The translations under genes and the position numbers were made by a program. A model generated the notes under the pieces. That model did not search any database and was not told the DNA's origin. It saw only the letters and a program-made list of their open reading frames with translations. Below are positions 1 to 9,100 of a DNA stretch of 64,000 bases, in pieces. Source of the stretch: Nymphaea colorata (taxonomy: Eukaryota; Streptophyta; Magnoliopsida; Nymphaeales; Nymphaeaceae); contig NC_045146.1 of NCBI RefSeq assembly GCF_008831285.2, positions 20,413,289-20,477,288 on the forward strand, read 5' to 3'. Numbering within the stretch: position 1 is the stretch's first letter; each line of letters opens with the position of its first letter.

Positions 1-774
1 CAATTACGACCTCAATATTTATCCCTTTCTAAGATCTCTGCCAAAATAAAAAGCAAAAAAATGATTAATAAGAGGATGAAGTCAAGGATTTGTTTGAAAG
101 CACAGGCGCAGCACAAGATGTTCAAAACTTTGACCCCTGGAGGAGCATTAGCATACCATCGGGCGTTAGGCAGAGCAGAGGGCGGTGGTGGGCCGGTGGC
201 GGTGGCAAAGAAGGAAAATGAGGAGGAAATGCAGACAGTGGAGCTGTCGTTCACGTGCTTGTGCAGACCCTGCGAAGGTGAGTCTGTGAGGATGAGGTGT
301 CACCGTGTCACGGACTCACGAGAGTTTAAGAGAGAGAGAGGCAAAGAAAAAGCGCATGAAAAAGAGGGGAACATACCTGGTGCTCACACAACAAGCGTTG
401 CCAATCTTTTGGGTCGTCTCTGGATGCTCATTTGTGTTCTTTTCATTGTGTGGACTGTCGTGGGGAGCCTAAACGAAACGCAGACGGCAGGCCGGATGGT
501 GGAGCTGGTGGTTAGATGTTGAATGCCATTGCCGGACGGTGGAGCTGGAGCCTGGTGGTTAGATGCCAAATGCCGGCCGGTGGTCCGGTGGAGATGGTGT
601 GCGGCGGTGGCGGTCTGGGCCGTCTGGCGGAGAGGAGAGGACTGGATAGATAGTCGACGGAAGAGAGAGAAAAGGGGAAAAGAACTTATAACCGATCAAT
701 TTTTACCCTAAACCGGTGAACCGGTTTTGGTAAATTTGTGTTATCGGTTTTCAAAATTTAAACGGTTTTATATA
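1..774. other. Non-coding edge region with a short internal duplication
   Basis: No gene is recognised here. Open frames exist on both strands (for example 61-522 on +), but they overlap each other and show no known domain. A unit of about 40 bp is duplicated side by side at 491-527 and 531-574; both copies share a GGTGGAGCTGG core and a GGTGGTTAGATG core. The stretch from 480 to 620 is rich in GGTGG motifs. The region may be interior sequence of the hAT-type element ending at 955, but no left end is visible. Confidence 0.4.
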
Positions 775-955
775 AACGAGTCGAGTCGAGTATAAACGAG
801 TCGAGTTCTTAAAACTCGAACTCGACTCGTTTACTCATTCGAGTTTCATTGTAAGCTTGAACTCGACTCGTTTATAAACGAGTCGAGCTCGAGCTGAGTT
901 TAACCGGGCGAGTTCGAGTCGAGCCCGAGCTGGCTCGACTCGTTGTGCAACCCTA
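775..955. mobile_element. Terminal segment of a hAT-type DNA transposon
   Basis: This stretch is packed with short direct and inverted copies of ACGAGTCGAG / CTCGACTCGT, the kind of subterminal repeat found near the ends of plant hAT elements. It stops at GTTGTGCAACCCTA, which read on the minus strand begins TAGGGTTGCACAAC, a hAT-like terminal inverted repeat. No matching opposite end was found, so this is either one end of an element extending left of the window or a truncated remnant. No transposase coding is visible. Confidence 0.5.
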
Positions 956-1202
956 ATCTACCTTTAGTAACTAGCTAGGATAAGGCAGAGGAGTGTGGTA
1001 CATGCATGTGCGGACCATAAAAATAATATAGGAGTCATTTAGTTGGGAAAGCATATCATACTAGAGAGGGTAAGATGGTGATGAGTTGTAGGAAGATCGA
1101 TTGTGCATGTATCATAACAACCCTGCCCACTCGGACAATGGGCTTCGGCTGGTAGCTGGTGGATTCCAACCGACCTCCTAACAGCTTTGGTTTCAACCCT
1201 AA
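956..1202. other. Old repeat sequence flanking the inserted element
   Basis: No gene seen. Motifs at 1001-1016 (CATGCATGTGCGGACC) and 1110-1130 (CATAACAACCCTGCCCAC) reappear in the same order, in diverged form, on the far side of the 1203-3685 element (about 3809-3875). The element may therefore have landed in or between copies of an older repeat. Confidence 0.3.
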
Positions 1203-1222
1203 GGGCCCGTTTGATGGGCGGG
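1203..1222 (+). repeat. Left terminal inverted repeat
   Basis: This 20-bp sequence is perfectly inverted relative to 3666-3685. The TAA just outside it is repeated outside the right end. Confidence 0.8.
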
Positions 1223-1328
1223 GTAAATTGAGAGGAACGGTTGAAAAATGTACGGGCGGATGAAATTTCACCCGCCTGACTGAAAACGTAATAAACATGG
1301 TGAAAGTTCACTCGTTTGACGTAAATGG

Positions 1329-1405
1329 GAGCGGGTGAAACTTCAACCGCTCGAAAGTCCGAGCTCGCAGCTCGGACTTTCGACCGGGTGAAGTTTCACC
1401 CGCTC
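1329..1405. repeat. Long inverted repeat (37-bp arms, 3-bp loop)
   Basis: The arms at 1329-1365 and 1369-1405 are complementary with only two mismatches across 37 positions and enclose the loop CGC. The outer part of each arm is GAGCGGGTGAAACTTC. The right arm runs into a direct repeat, CCCGCTCGACATGTTTGC, at 1399-1416 and again at 1435-1452. Transcripts crossing this site could fold into a strong stem. Confidence 0.75.
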
Positions 1406-2175
1406 GACATGTTTGCCTTTTCACCCCAATTCCTCCCGCTCGACATGTTTGCTTCTTCACCCTTCTTCCTCCCTCCGCTGCTCCTCCTCCCTCGCCGTCG
1501 CCTTCTCACCGTCGCACCAGAGGCGTCTGCTGGTTCCCTTTCTCTCTTGCTCGCAGCTCCGCTCCTTCGCTGGTTCGCCAACGCCATAGTCGCCGCTCTC
1601 AAGTAACGATTTCTCCTTTTTTCTTGCTCTGTCCCTTTCAGAAACACCCAAATCTATTTGTTCTCTGTTTTTACACATTGCTGTCGTTGTCTCTCTTTCT
1701 CTCTCGTTGTTGCTTCTATTGCTCTCGTTGCATGTAGATTCCATAGTTTATAGAGAGAAGGAAGGGGACGGTAGGTTGAGCTACGTGGGAGAAATCTGTC
1801 TATCTCTCTCTCTCTCTCTTTCTCTGTTGTTGAGGTCCAGATTTCTTAGACGTTTCGTGTTTTGCTTATTAGTTCAAGATTTAGTTCTTCGCTGACCTTT
1901 ATCTACAGTCGGGGATTCGAAGAATTTTCTGTTTAGTCCGTGTTTTTTTTGGATCTCCAGTATAGTAATTGTCTGGATTTCCTGAAGAGTTGCTGATTGC
2001 TTTCTTTGGTGCTTCTTTAGGTGCGATGTCCGCCTCTGCTTCGATTTTTTTTCTCCCGCTTCTTGCCCTAAGTTCTTCTAGATTTGGGCATGTCATTTGC
2101 TGAGGAGTCTCTGCGTCCCTCTTTGCCGGCTTGATGTTTTGTTCTGCATAAACATGAAATCTTGAGGAGAAAAAC

Positions 2176-3010
2176 TTGATTTGGGCGTTTCATTTGCTGC
2201 CCTCTGTTACTGCCCTCTCCACCGCCAGTTGCTCCTTATGCCAAACAGTTGCATATGTGCCCCTTGTACATATACTAGAGGACAAAATCAAGCATCAACA
2301 AGGTAAACTAGTTGAAGCAAATAGACGTGCTAATGCTTCATTTGTTTTTGCTGGTTGGCTACTTAGTATGAATGTCTTACAGCAGAAGAATAAAGAAGGG
2401 GCACATATGCACAAACCTATGATGGACACCTTACATGAAAGCATTTCGAAGTGGAACCAGAACAGTGAACTTTCTGAAGCAGTTTTATATATTCAAAGCA
2501 TGCAAAGACATACGGAGAACCTGGAGAAGGACGTGGAGGATATCTCATTCTTTTGCTTGTCTGTTTACATGAATTCTCAGTGTGATTGATCTCAGGGAAC
2601 ATGCAAATTGGTTATACACATCATTCCTGATACATATTGATCAATGATTTTTTTATTGTTGTTTTACTTTCCTTTTTTTGAGTCAGACCATGTACCTTGC
2701 TTTGTTATTGTCCTCATTCCTTCTAAAATGCTTGTTACATTACAACTGCCAATTCTTGAGTCAGGCCATGCTGCATCCTTAGGCCATGCTGCATCCTTCG
2801 CAGTGCAGCTGAAAGAAGCAATGAGGCCCAATCTCTACTCATGAAATTTGGGGAAGCACAAGAAACCATGAAATAGGCAGATGATGTGCTCAATGCATTG
2901 CTAGATGCCTATAAAGCTGCTAAGCATGAGACGGTAAGGTGGAAGAAACTTGGGGAAGATTTGATGGTGGAGAAGGCTGCCCTCTTTGCCGGCTTGATGT
3001 TTTGTTCTGA
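2176..3010 (+). pseudogene. Captured, broken host gene fragments (coiled-coil-like)
   Basis: Short plus-strand frames lie inside the transposon. One (roughly 2270-2570) has charged, helix-prone residues including ILEDKIKHQQGKL, EANRRANAS and MQRHTENLEKDVED. A second (about 2886-3000) reads LNALLDAYKAAKHE, then RWKKLGEDLMVEK. The frames are interrupted by stops, and stretches such as 2590-2760 look like intron or degenerate sequence. The second frame faintly recalls the coiled-coil tail of plant kinesin-12 proteins, but this is from memory and weak. The preceding CT-rich stretch (1470-1900) resembles a plant 5' leader, so the transposon may have picked up a leader plus several exons. It is also possible that these are chance frames. 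Confidence 0.35.
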
Positions 3011-3460
3011 AGCTAACGATTCACTTTCATTGTTTGAAACAGTGTATATGCATTCTGTTCTGGTTTCATGGCCGACGATATGCTTTTATTTGGTAGTATT
3101 GTATACAATGAAATGAAGTGATAATTTATTGGTAAACATATGTTGGTAGTATCTTACTGAACCTTGGGTTTTATGAATGCATCAAGTTCTGAATCACTCT
3201 ATATTCAGTTAAGGTTTTTGTTGATTATGCGTTCGTTCTAGATGTGTTTAACTAAATTAATGGTGCGATCCATGAGATGGAAGAGAGGCTTTTTGAGGAA
3301 CCTTGATGTATTGGTCTTGAATGGATTCTGAACTATGAACTATCGATATGGTTTGATCTTGATTTCTTGAATGCATAGACAAGAAAGAGCAACCTTTTGA
3401 TGCCTTCCTTTGTCATCTCCCAAGTCAGATTTGGAGAGGAGAATACACAAAAAAACAACA

Positions 3461-3586
3461 TTTACCATATTAAATTCTTTCTGTGCATCAAACAAGGTTA
3501 AATTTACCATGTTAAATTTTTCATGTGCATCAAACATGGTTAAATTTACCACGGTAAATTCTTTCCGCCCATCAAACAGGGCCTCA
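3461..3586 (+). repeat. Three tandem 42-bp units resembling the terminal repeat
   Basis: Units begin at 3461, 3503 and 3545, each starting TTTACC and containing CATCAAAC near the end. A related unit beginning at 3647 forms the actual right end of the element, where the same CATCAAAC lies inside the TIR. The period is exactly 42 bp, with scattered substitutions between copies. Confidence 0.75.
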
Positions 3587-3665
3587 GATTGGAAGAGGGA
3601 GAAATTTCATTCTGTAAATTTTTCCAAAAAAATTTAGCATGGTAAATTTACCGCCTTAAATTTCA

Positions 3666-3685
3666 CCCGCCCATCAAACGGGCCC
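3666..3685 (-). repeat. Right terminal inverted repeat
   Basis: This is the reverse complement of 1203-1222 over all 20 positions. TAA follows directly at 3686-3688. Confidence 0.8.
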
Positions 3686-3688
3686 TAA

Positions 3689-4737
3689 AAGACATATGAA
3701 CCATGACAATCAGTTATTTAACAACTCAAATTCTCACAATCTTAAGCACAAGACTAAACTTTTAAAGTGAGCGTTGCAGTCTACCCTCCTGAAGGTACAC
3801 ACGCTCATACATGTGCGGGACCTCAAGTCCAAGTGTTAATCGATTTTGATACTACTGTAACAACTCTACCCACCCATACACCGGGTTACAAGACTAAACT
3901 TTTGAAAGTGAGTTGTTACTTAGTTTGAAATCGTCTAATTTGTAGTGTCTCCAGTACCTTGTCTTCCTGCTACTAATTGGTCGCTACTATTAATAGCCAA
4001 CTGCAGGTTGTTCTGTTCATGTTTACCCTGTTTTGTTTTGTATTGCTTGATGCTTTTCATCCAGTTTATTTTGGTTTTTCTTGTTTTTGGCATATTCTTC
4101 TTGTTTACCCTGTTTTTGTCTGCATTGGAAGGCAAGATAAAAGATAAAATATAAGCATGAGAGAAAAATATGGGTAATTATATAAGGCTGAACATGTGAC
4201 TCAGGTTTTACCAAGTATCCTTAGGTACAACCTCTAAAGCTTTTAGTCGCACTTACAAAAACAATCATCAATTTCTGGTTTGGATGATCTAAACCACGTT
4301 ACAGTAACCATGATGAATTATAAATAATACATGCTATCCTTATAGGTATGGGGTTCATAGTATTAGTTATGTTATTTACCTTCAAATTTTTTCCACGGTT
4401 TTTTCCAATAACAATGCTTCTTGCAGCATACATTGAAATGCATAACGTTTACTTTTCATCATCCATATAAAAGTTCAGATGGAACCATAATTTAGCCGTT
4501 GATGTGAGATAAATTAGTGTTGTTATTAAGGGTACGTTGATGGGCCAGACAACTTATTTTATGAAAGAAGTTATCTCTTTCGTGCACATCGACCACCTTA
4601 TTATAAGCAATTATGTGTCAAAAAAATAATAATAAAGAGCCACTGTTTTGTATGTCTAGACGAATTCACCATTGTGATATTACCATTGTGATATAGTCAA
4701 GGACAACAAATGAGCGAGCGTTTAAAGTGTCTGACTG
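3689..4737. other. Non-coding spacer with old repeat traces
   Basis: No gene is recognised. Around 3800-3900 there are motifs shared with 1000-1130 (ACATGTGCGG, then CTGTAACAACTCTACCCAC), consistent with an old, probably LTR-derived repeat. The remainder is AT-rich. Confidence 0.35.
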
Positions 4738-4820
4738 GCTATGTCACAATGGTACAGGTACAAGTGCTGGTAGGAGTACGGGGTTACGGGTATGGCGTTT
4801 TTATAAATCTTGGTACGGTG

Positions 4821-4825
<5 letters not shown>

Positions 4826-4854
<29 letters not shown>
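4826..4854. repeat. (AT)n microsatellite
   Basis: An uninterrupted run of alternating A and T inside the MITE-like element. Confidence 0.8.
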
Positions 4855-4861
<7 letters not shown>

Positions 4862-4981
4862 TTTAATTCAAAAAATTTAAAAAACCAAATGATGTATCAC
4901 ATTACAATGTTCCTTTCATAAATCTATAGATAATCTCATAAATAAAAAAAACAAAAACAAAACTTTTTAAGTTATAATATA

Positions 4982-5018
4982 GTTTGGATCTAGTTTCGAC
5001 CCGAAACTAGATCCAAAC
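4982..5018. repeat. Perfect inverted repeat, 17-bp arms, 3-bp loop
   Basis: The arm GTTTGGATCTAGTTTCG (4982-4998) is followed by ACC and then its exact reverse complement (5002-5018). It sits near the right end of the MITE-like element. Confidence 0.85.
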
Positions 5019-5238
5019 GTACCGGGCCATACTGCTTACCGGTATGCCGGTACCACGGTGACATAGCTGACCGGTAGAGAAATTATTGGGACGTCATATT
5101 GAATATGACGAAGGGTTTATCGGACACATAAAGGTGGACCAAAACCCTGTCAATCTGTTGAATAGTAAATCAACCAAGTCGGGACTTAGTATAGTCCTTT
5201 ATCTAGTCCAAGAACAAAAAGAGGGCATTTGAAATTAA

Positions 5239-5598
5239 TGATGTAAATGGATCGGATTTAAATTGGATATTTGATTAAACCACTTCAAAAAGAACTTGAT
5301 ATGTCAAGAAATTTGACATAACTATTAACTAGGATCAAACTTGGTTTTAATTTAAGAAATGACATCCAGCCAGATTTAGATTTAAATTAAATATCCACTT
5401 AGATTCCAATTCAGCTCTTGATAATCTGGTTGTGTATTTAAAAACCAAATTCAAAATTGAGTATGCAAATAAAAGTCGGTTTTGGATATAATATCGATTT
5501 TCTTCGTTCATTTCCGGATACTAAGATCGAATATATTAACATCCGATGAATTCGGATTTGGTAAGGGATACCTCCAATCCAAACTGTTGACATCCCTA
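5239..5598. mobile_element. hAT-like MITE, copy 1 of a dispersed family
   Basis: The right end GTTGACATCCCTA, read in reverse, gives TAGGGATGTCAAC, a common hAT-type terminus. The left end, TGATGTAAATGGATCGG, is a diverged version of the same. The interior consists of GGATCGGATTT, GGATATT and TTTAAGAAATGACATCC motifs shared with copies near 40.6-40.85 kb and 52283-52738. No coding sequence is present. Confidence 0.5.
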
Positions 5599-6171
5599 TT
5601 CTGAATGTTGGTTCTTAGTCATCCACCGACAGGAACAAGAATTAACAAACGGGGCCGGGAGATGGGCTGCGTTTGCATGGATGATAACGTGTTTGCCATC
5701 CATGAACAGTGAATCAAACGGTTCAAGCCTTACTGTATTTTCTTCCTAATAATCAAGAAAATCTCATTTTCTGGTCCGGTTTTCTCAGAAAAGGGAAAAT
5801 CATACTTTTATATATATATATATATTTTTTCCGAAGCCCTCCTTCTCTCGTACCAATTTTTTTAATGGCGTTTTATTGCATCTCCATATTTGAATATTTA
5901 ACTTACTTTTTGCCATCGCATCATCTGGACGTTTTCGTAAATAAGGGCACGCAGCGTGTGCCACGCTGGCTCAAATTCGAAACGGGACTCCTGAGTGGCT
6001 TTTACGTTATTTAAATGAAAAATAAGGCCCAAATTGGAGATTGCTGCTGAAATTTGAAAACTCATTCGCCTCCCGCTCCTTCGACAAAAGAGACACTCTC
6101 CTCAGCCCCCTTCATCCCTTTCTTCTCCCAAGAATCCTCATCTCCTCTCTCTCTCTCTCTCTCCCTGTGCA
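5599..6171 (+). promoter_or_regulatory. Upstream region and leader of the kinesin-5 gene
   Basis: AACGG cores at 5648-5652 and 5717-5721 (the second in the context CAAACGGTTCA) resemble the MSA element bound by MYB3R factors in G2/M-phase plant genes, although flanking positions do not fully match. A CT-rich tract immediately precedes the ATG at 6172 and is typical of a plant leader. The transcription start cannot be fixed by eye. Confidence 0.3.
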
Positions 6172-9100
6172 ATGGCTGGCCGCCACGAGAAGGAGAAGGG
6201 AGTAAACGTCCAGGTCCTCCTCCGCTGCAGGTATGGAAATGGCGTCCATCTATCTTTCCTCCTCAAATCAGAGATCGATTTCTTTGCTTCGCCTCCTGAT
6301 TTTCTTTCTTCCCTTCTCAAATTTCAGGCCATTCAATGAAGATGAGTTGAGAAGCAATGCCCCTCAGGTCATCACTTGCAATGAGTACCAGCGCGAGGTC
6401 GCCGTCTCTCAGAACATCGCCGGCAAGCAGTTCGATCGGGTCTTTACATTCGACAAGGTCTACTTCCCCTTCTTTAAGCTTTTCCCACACTTTTCCATTA
6501 GATAGATCTGTCTGATTTAGTTTCTGAATTTGGGAGCATCCGATTACCCTGCTTCAATTGCATTCTTGCGTAATGGTTCAAAATGTCGCCATCAAGTGTC
6601 TCCCTTGTGTTCTTTCGCCCCGTTGATTTTCTATTTGTTGATTCCTAAGATTATGTCAATAGATGACGGATGTGAAGCAACGAGGATATAGTTCTTACCG
6701 GGGTCGAACTTTCAAAGATTCGATTTGAAGAGACGATCTAGTGAAGGCCTGTTATTAGTCGGGTGGGGTTTGCTGCAATCACCTTTAATTTTTGTCTCCG
6801 TGTCATGGCACAGGATTTTTTAGGAGATTATTTCCTCCAATGTGCGATCTATAGTTGCACGAGATTTGTCAAAGCGATCTGCTCTGAATAATTTCCTATT
6901 TCTCGAGCCTTTCCTGGCCATTGTGATGGTAATTTTGGTTCAGAAGCGGGGATTATCTGATAAAGGTTGCTGCTCCTGCATTGTTAACCTTTGTTCGATG
7001 GAGATGGAAGCACATACATAAAAATAGAGATATCTCTATTCCGGTATATCAATAGGAATTGCTCCACGACGCACCCGTATATTTTTCTACTGGGGAGGTC
7101 TAGAAAAAAACATGATTGTTTGTCTCCTACTGGTTAGGTATGAGTAGACTAGATCATAATCTCGGAACCCTGTTTACGTTTGTTTATGCTGTAGGTTTTT
7201 GGTCCTGGTGCTCAGCAAAAGGACTTGTATGATCAAGCAGTTGTGCCTATAGTGAATGAAGTTCTGGAGGGATTCAACTGCACAATATTTGCGTATGGTC
7301 AGACGGGAACCGGAAAGACTTACACGATGGAAGGGGATAGCAAAAAATCAAAGGTGATCTTTTTCTGAAAGGCCGCACTGTCTTCATTGATCCTCATTTT
7401 CATCTTTTCTTTTTGGTTACCTTGATTGAATCATTGAAAGACGATTGCATGGTTGTTTCCTGTTCGTGTTCAATTTAGCATCTCGACTTTCTTTTTTTCT
7501 GGGATTTCAGTGTGGCGAGTTGCCTTTGGATGCTGGTGTCATCCCTAGAGCTGTGAAGCAGATATTTGACACCCTGGAGAGTCAAAGAGCTGAATATAGT
7601 GTGAAGGTCACATTTCTGGAGCTGTATAATGAAGAAATTACCGACTTGCTGGCTCCAGAGGAACTGTCAAAGGTTACATTGGAGGAGAAGCAGAAGAAGC
7701 CATTGCTCCTTATGGAAGATGGGAAGGGCGGTGTCCTTGTCAGAGGCCTTGAGGAAGAAATTGTAACGAGTGCCAGTGAAATATTTTCCTTGTTGGAAAG
7801 GGGGTCTGCCAAGCGGCGAACTGCTGAAACACTACTGAACAAACAGTCTAGGTTTGCATATTTGATTTCTTTAGTTCTTTTTCCTTAAAGATGATTTACT
7901 TAAGCTTTCTTAATGGTCTTCAAATGCAATTTTCCCAGTCGTTCACATTCCCTATTTTCTATTACCATTCACATCAAAGAAGCAACTCCAGAGGGCGAGG
8001 AACTTATTAAATGTGGGAAATTGAATTTGGTTGACCTTGCTGGTTCTGAGAATATATCGAGATCTGGTGCTAGGGAGGTAAGCCTATGACTCCGGCAGCA
8101 TTTAAGGAATGAAGTAATTTTTCTGGAATTTGTGTCGCCTGTGTGCTTCTGATTATTGCCAGGAAGTGTGTGTTGTTTTGTAAAGTTTAAATTTATAGAC
8201 CATTTGAACTAGCTGGTTTTTCAATTTTCAAATCAGGGACGTGCAAGAGAAGCTGGAGAAATCAACAAAAGCCTACTTACACTTGGCCGAGTTATCACTG
8301 CTTTGGTTGAGCATCTTGGTCACGTCCCATATAGGTGGGTGGGTGCATTTGCGTCTAATGTGTGCATCTATTTGAAGTTTCTTCACTGATTGGTTAATAT
8401 TGAAAATTTGAAACTGTCAGGGATAGCAAACTTACCAGGCTATTGCGTGATTCTTTGGGTGGACGGACTAAAACTTGTATCATTGCTACGGTGTCACCAT
8501 CTGTTCATTGTTTAGAGGAGACACTAAGTACTCTGGACTATGCTCACAGGGCCAAAAATATCAAAAATAGGCCAGAGGTTCGGATAGATACTTTTTTTGT
8601 AAACTGCTATTGCATTTATAAATTGTTGCTAGTTGGTACTTGGATGTTTTTTTTAAATCCTGAAAGCTTTAGTGACTTTATGTTGTTTAGTTGATTCTAT
8701 TTCTGGATGGCCGGATTGGTTTTCTTTTTTCCACTATTTTTTTGGGGGTTGCTGAGGTTACTTGAAGTATCTGATGCCAATGAACATTTTCCAATACAGG
8801 AACCAAACACTGGTTCTTGGAATCCAATCCTTTATAAAATCCATCCTTAGTCCTTGCCAACTATAATGTTCTTTTGGTTGGTCTCCTGTTCTTCTATACA
8901 AACTCAGTTTTCTTTGAGAAGGAAGCCTTATTGCATGGACTACTGCACCCTAATTCGTACTGGCCGGGTTTTCCTTTCCAGTTGAGTATTGAGATGATGT
9001 GATTGCTGTCCTTCCTTGTGTACTCATACGATCCCAGGGAACCTCTGCAGCTATGTGGAACAAGTGGCTGATATTATTCTTGTTCAATTGGATGTGGACT

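Larger units (their letters stand above)
1203..3685. mobile_element. Non-autonomous TIR element (PIF/Harbinger-like) carrying host-like sequence
   Basis: The element is delimited by a perfect 20-bp terminal inverted repeat: GGGCCCGTTTGATGGGCGGG at 1203-1222 and its reverse complement at 3666-3685. It is flanked on both sides by TAA (1200-1202 and 3686-3688), read as a 3-bp target-site duplication. A TAA/TTA duplication with a TIR beginning GGGCC and containing GTTTG fits the PIF/Harbinger superfamily and its Tourist-type derivatives. No transposase frame with a DDE domain is seen in the 2,483 bp, so it would need to be mobilised in trans. The interior does not look like a MITE: it has a CT-rich leader-like stretch at 1470-1900 and short coiled-coil-like frames at 2200-3010. 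The ends hold a long hairpin (1329-1405) and tandem TIR-like units (3461-3586). The TIR pair and duplication are seen directly; the superfamily is inferred. Confidence 0.75.
4738..5067. mobile_element. MITE-like element with GCTATGTCAC ends
   Basis: The left end GCTATGTCAC (4738-4747) matches the inverted right end GTGACATAGC (5058-5067), and the similarity continues inward with TGGTAC and GGTAC motifs. The interior has GGTACGGG-type motifs, an (AT)n tract and a perfect hairpin. A related element lies at about 60758-61137. No coding capacity is seen. Confidence 0.5.

Noticed and set aside
3410-3637. 75-codon plus-strand frame and its antisense partner
   Set aside because: Both are translations of the 42-bp tandem units, so their internal peptide repeats are a by-product.
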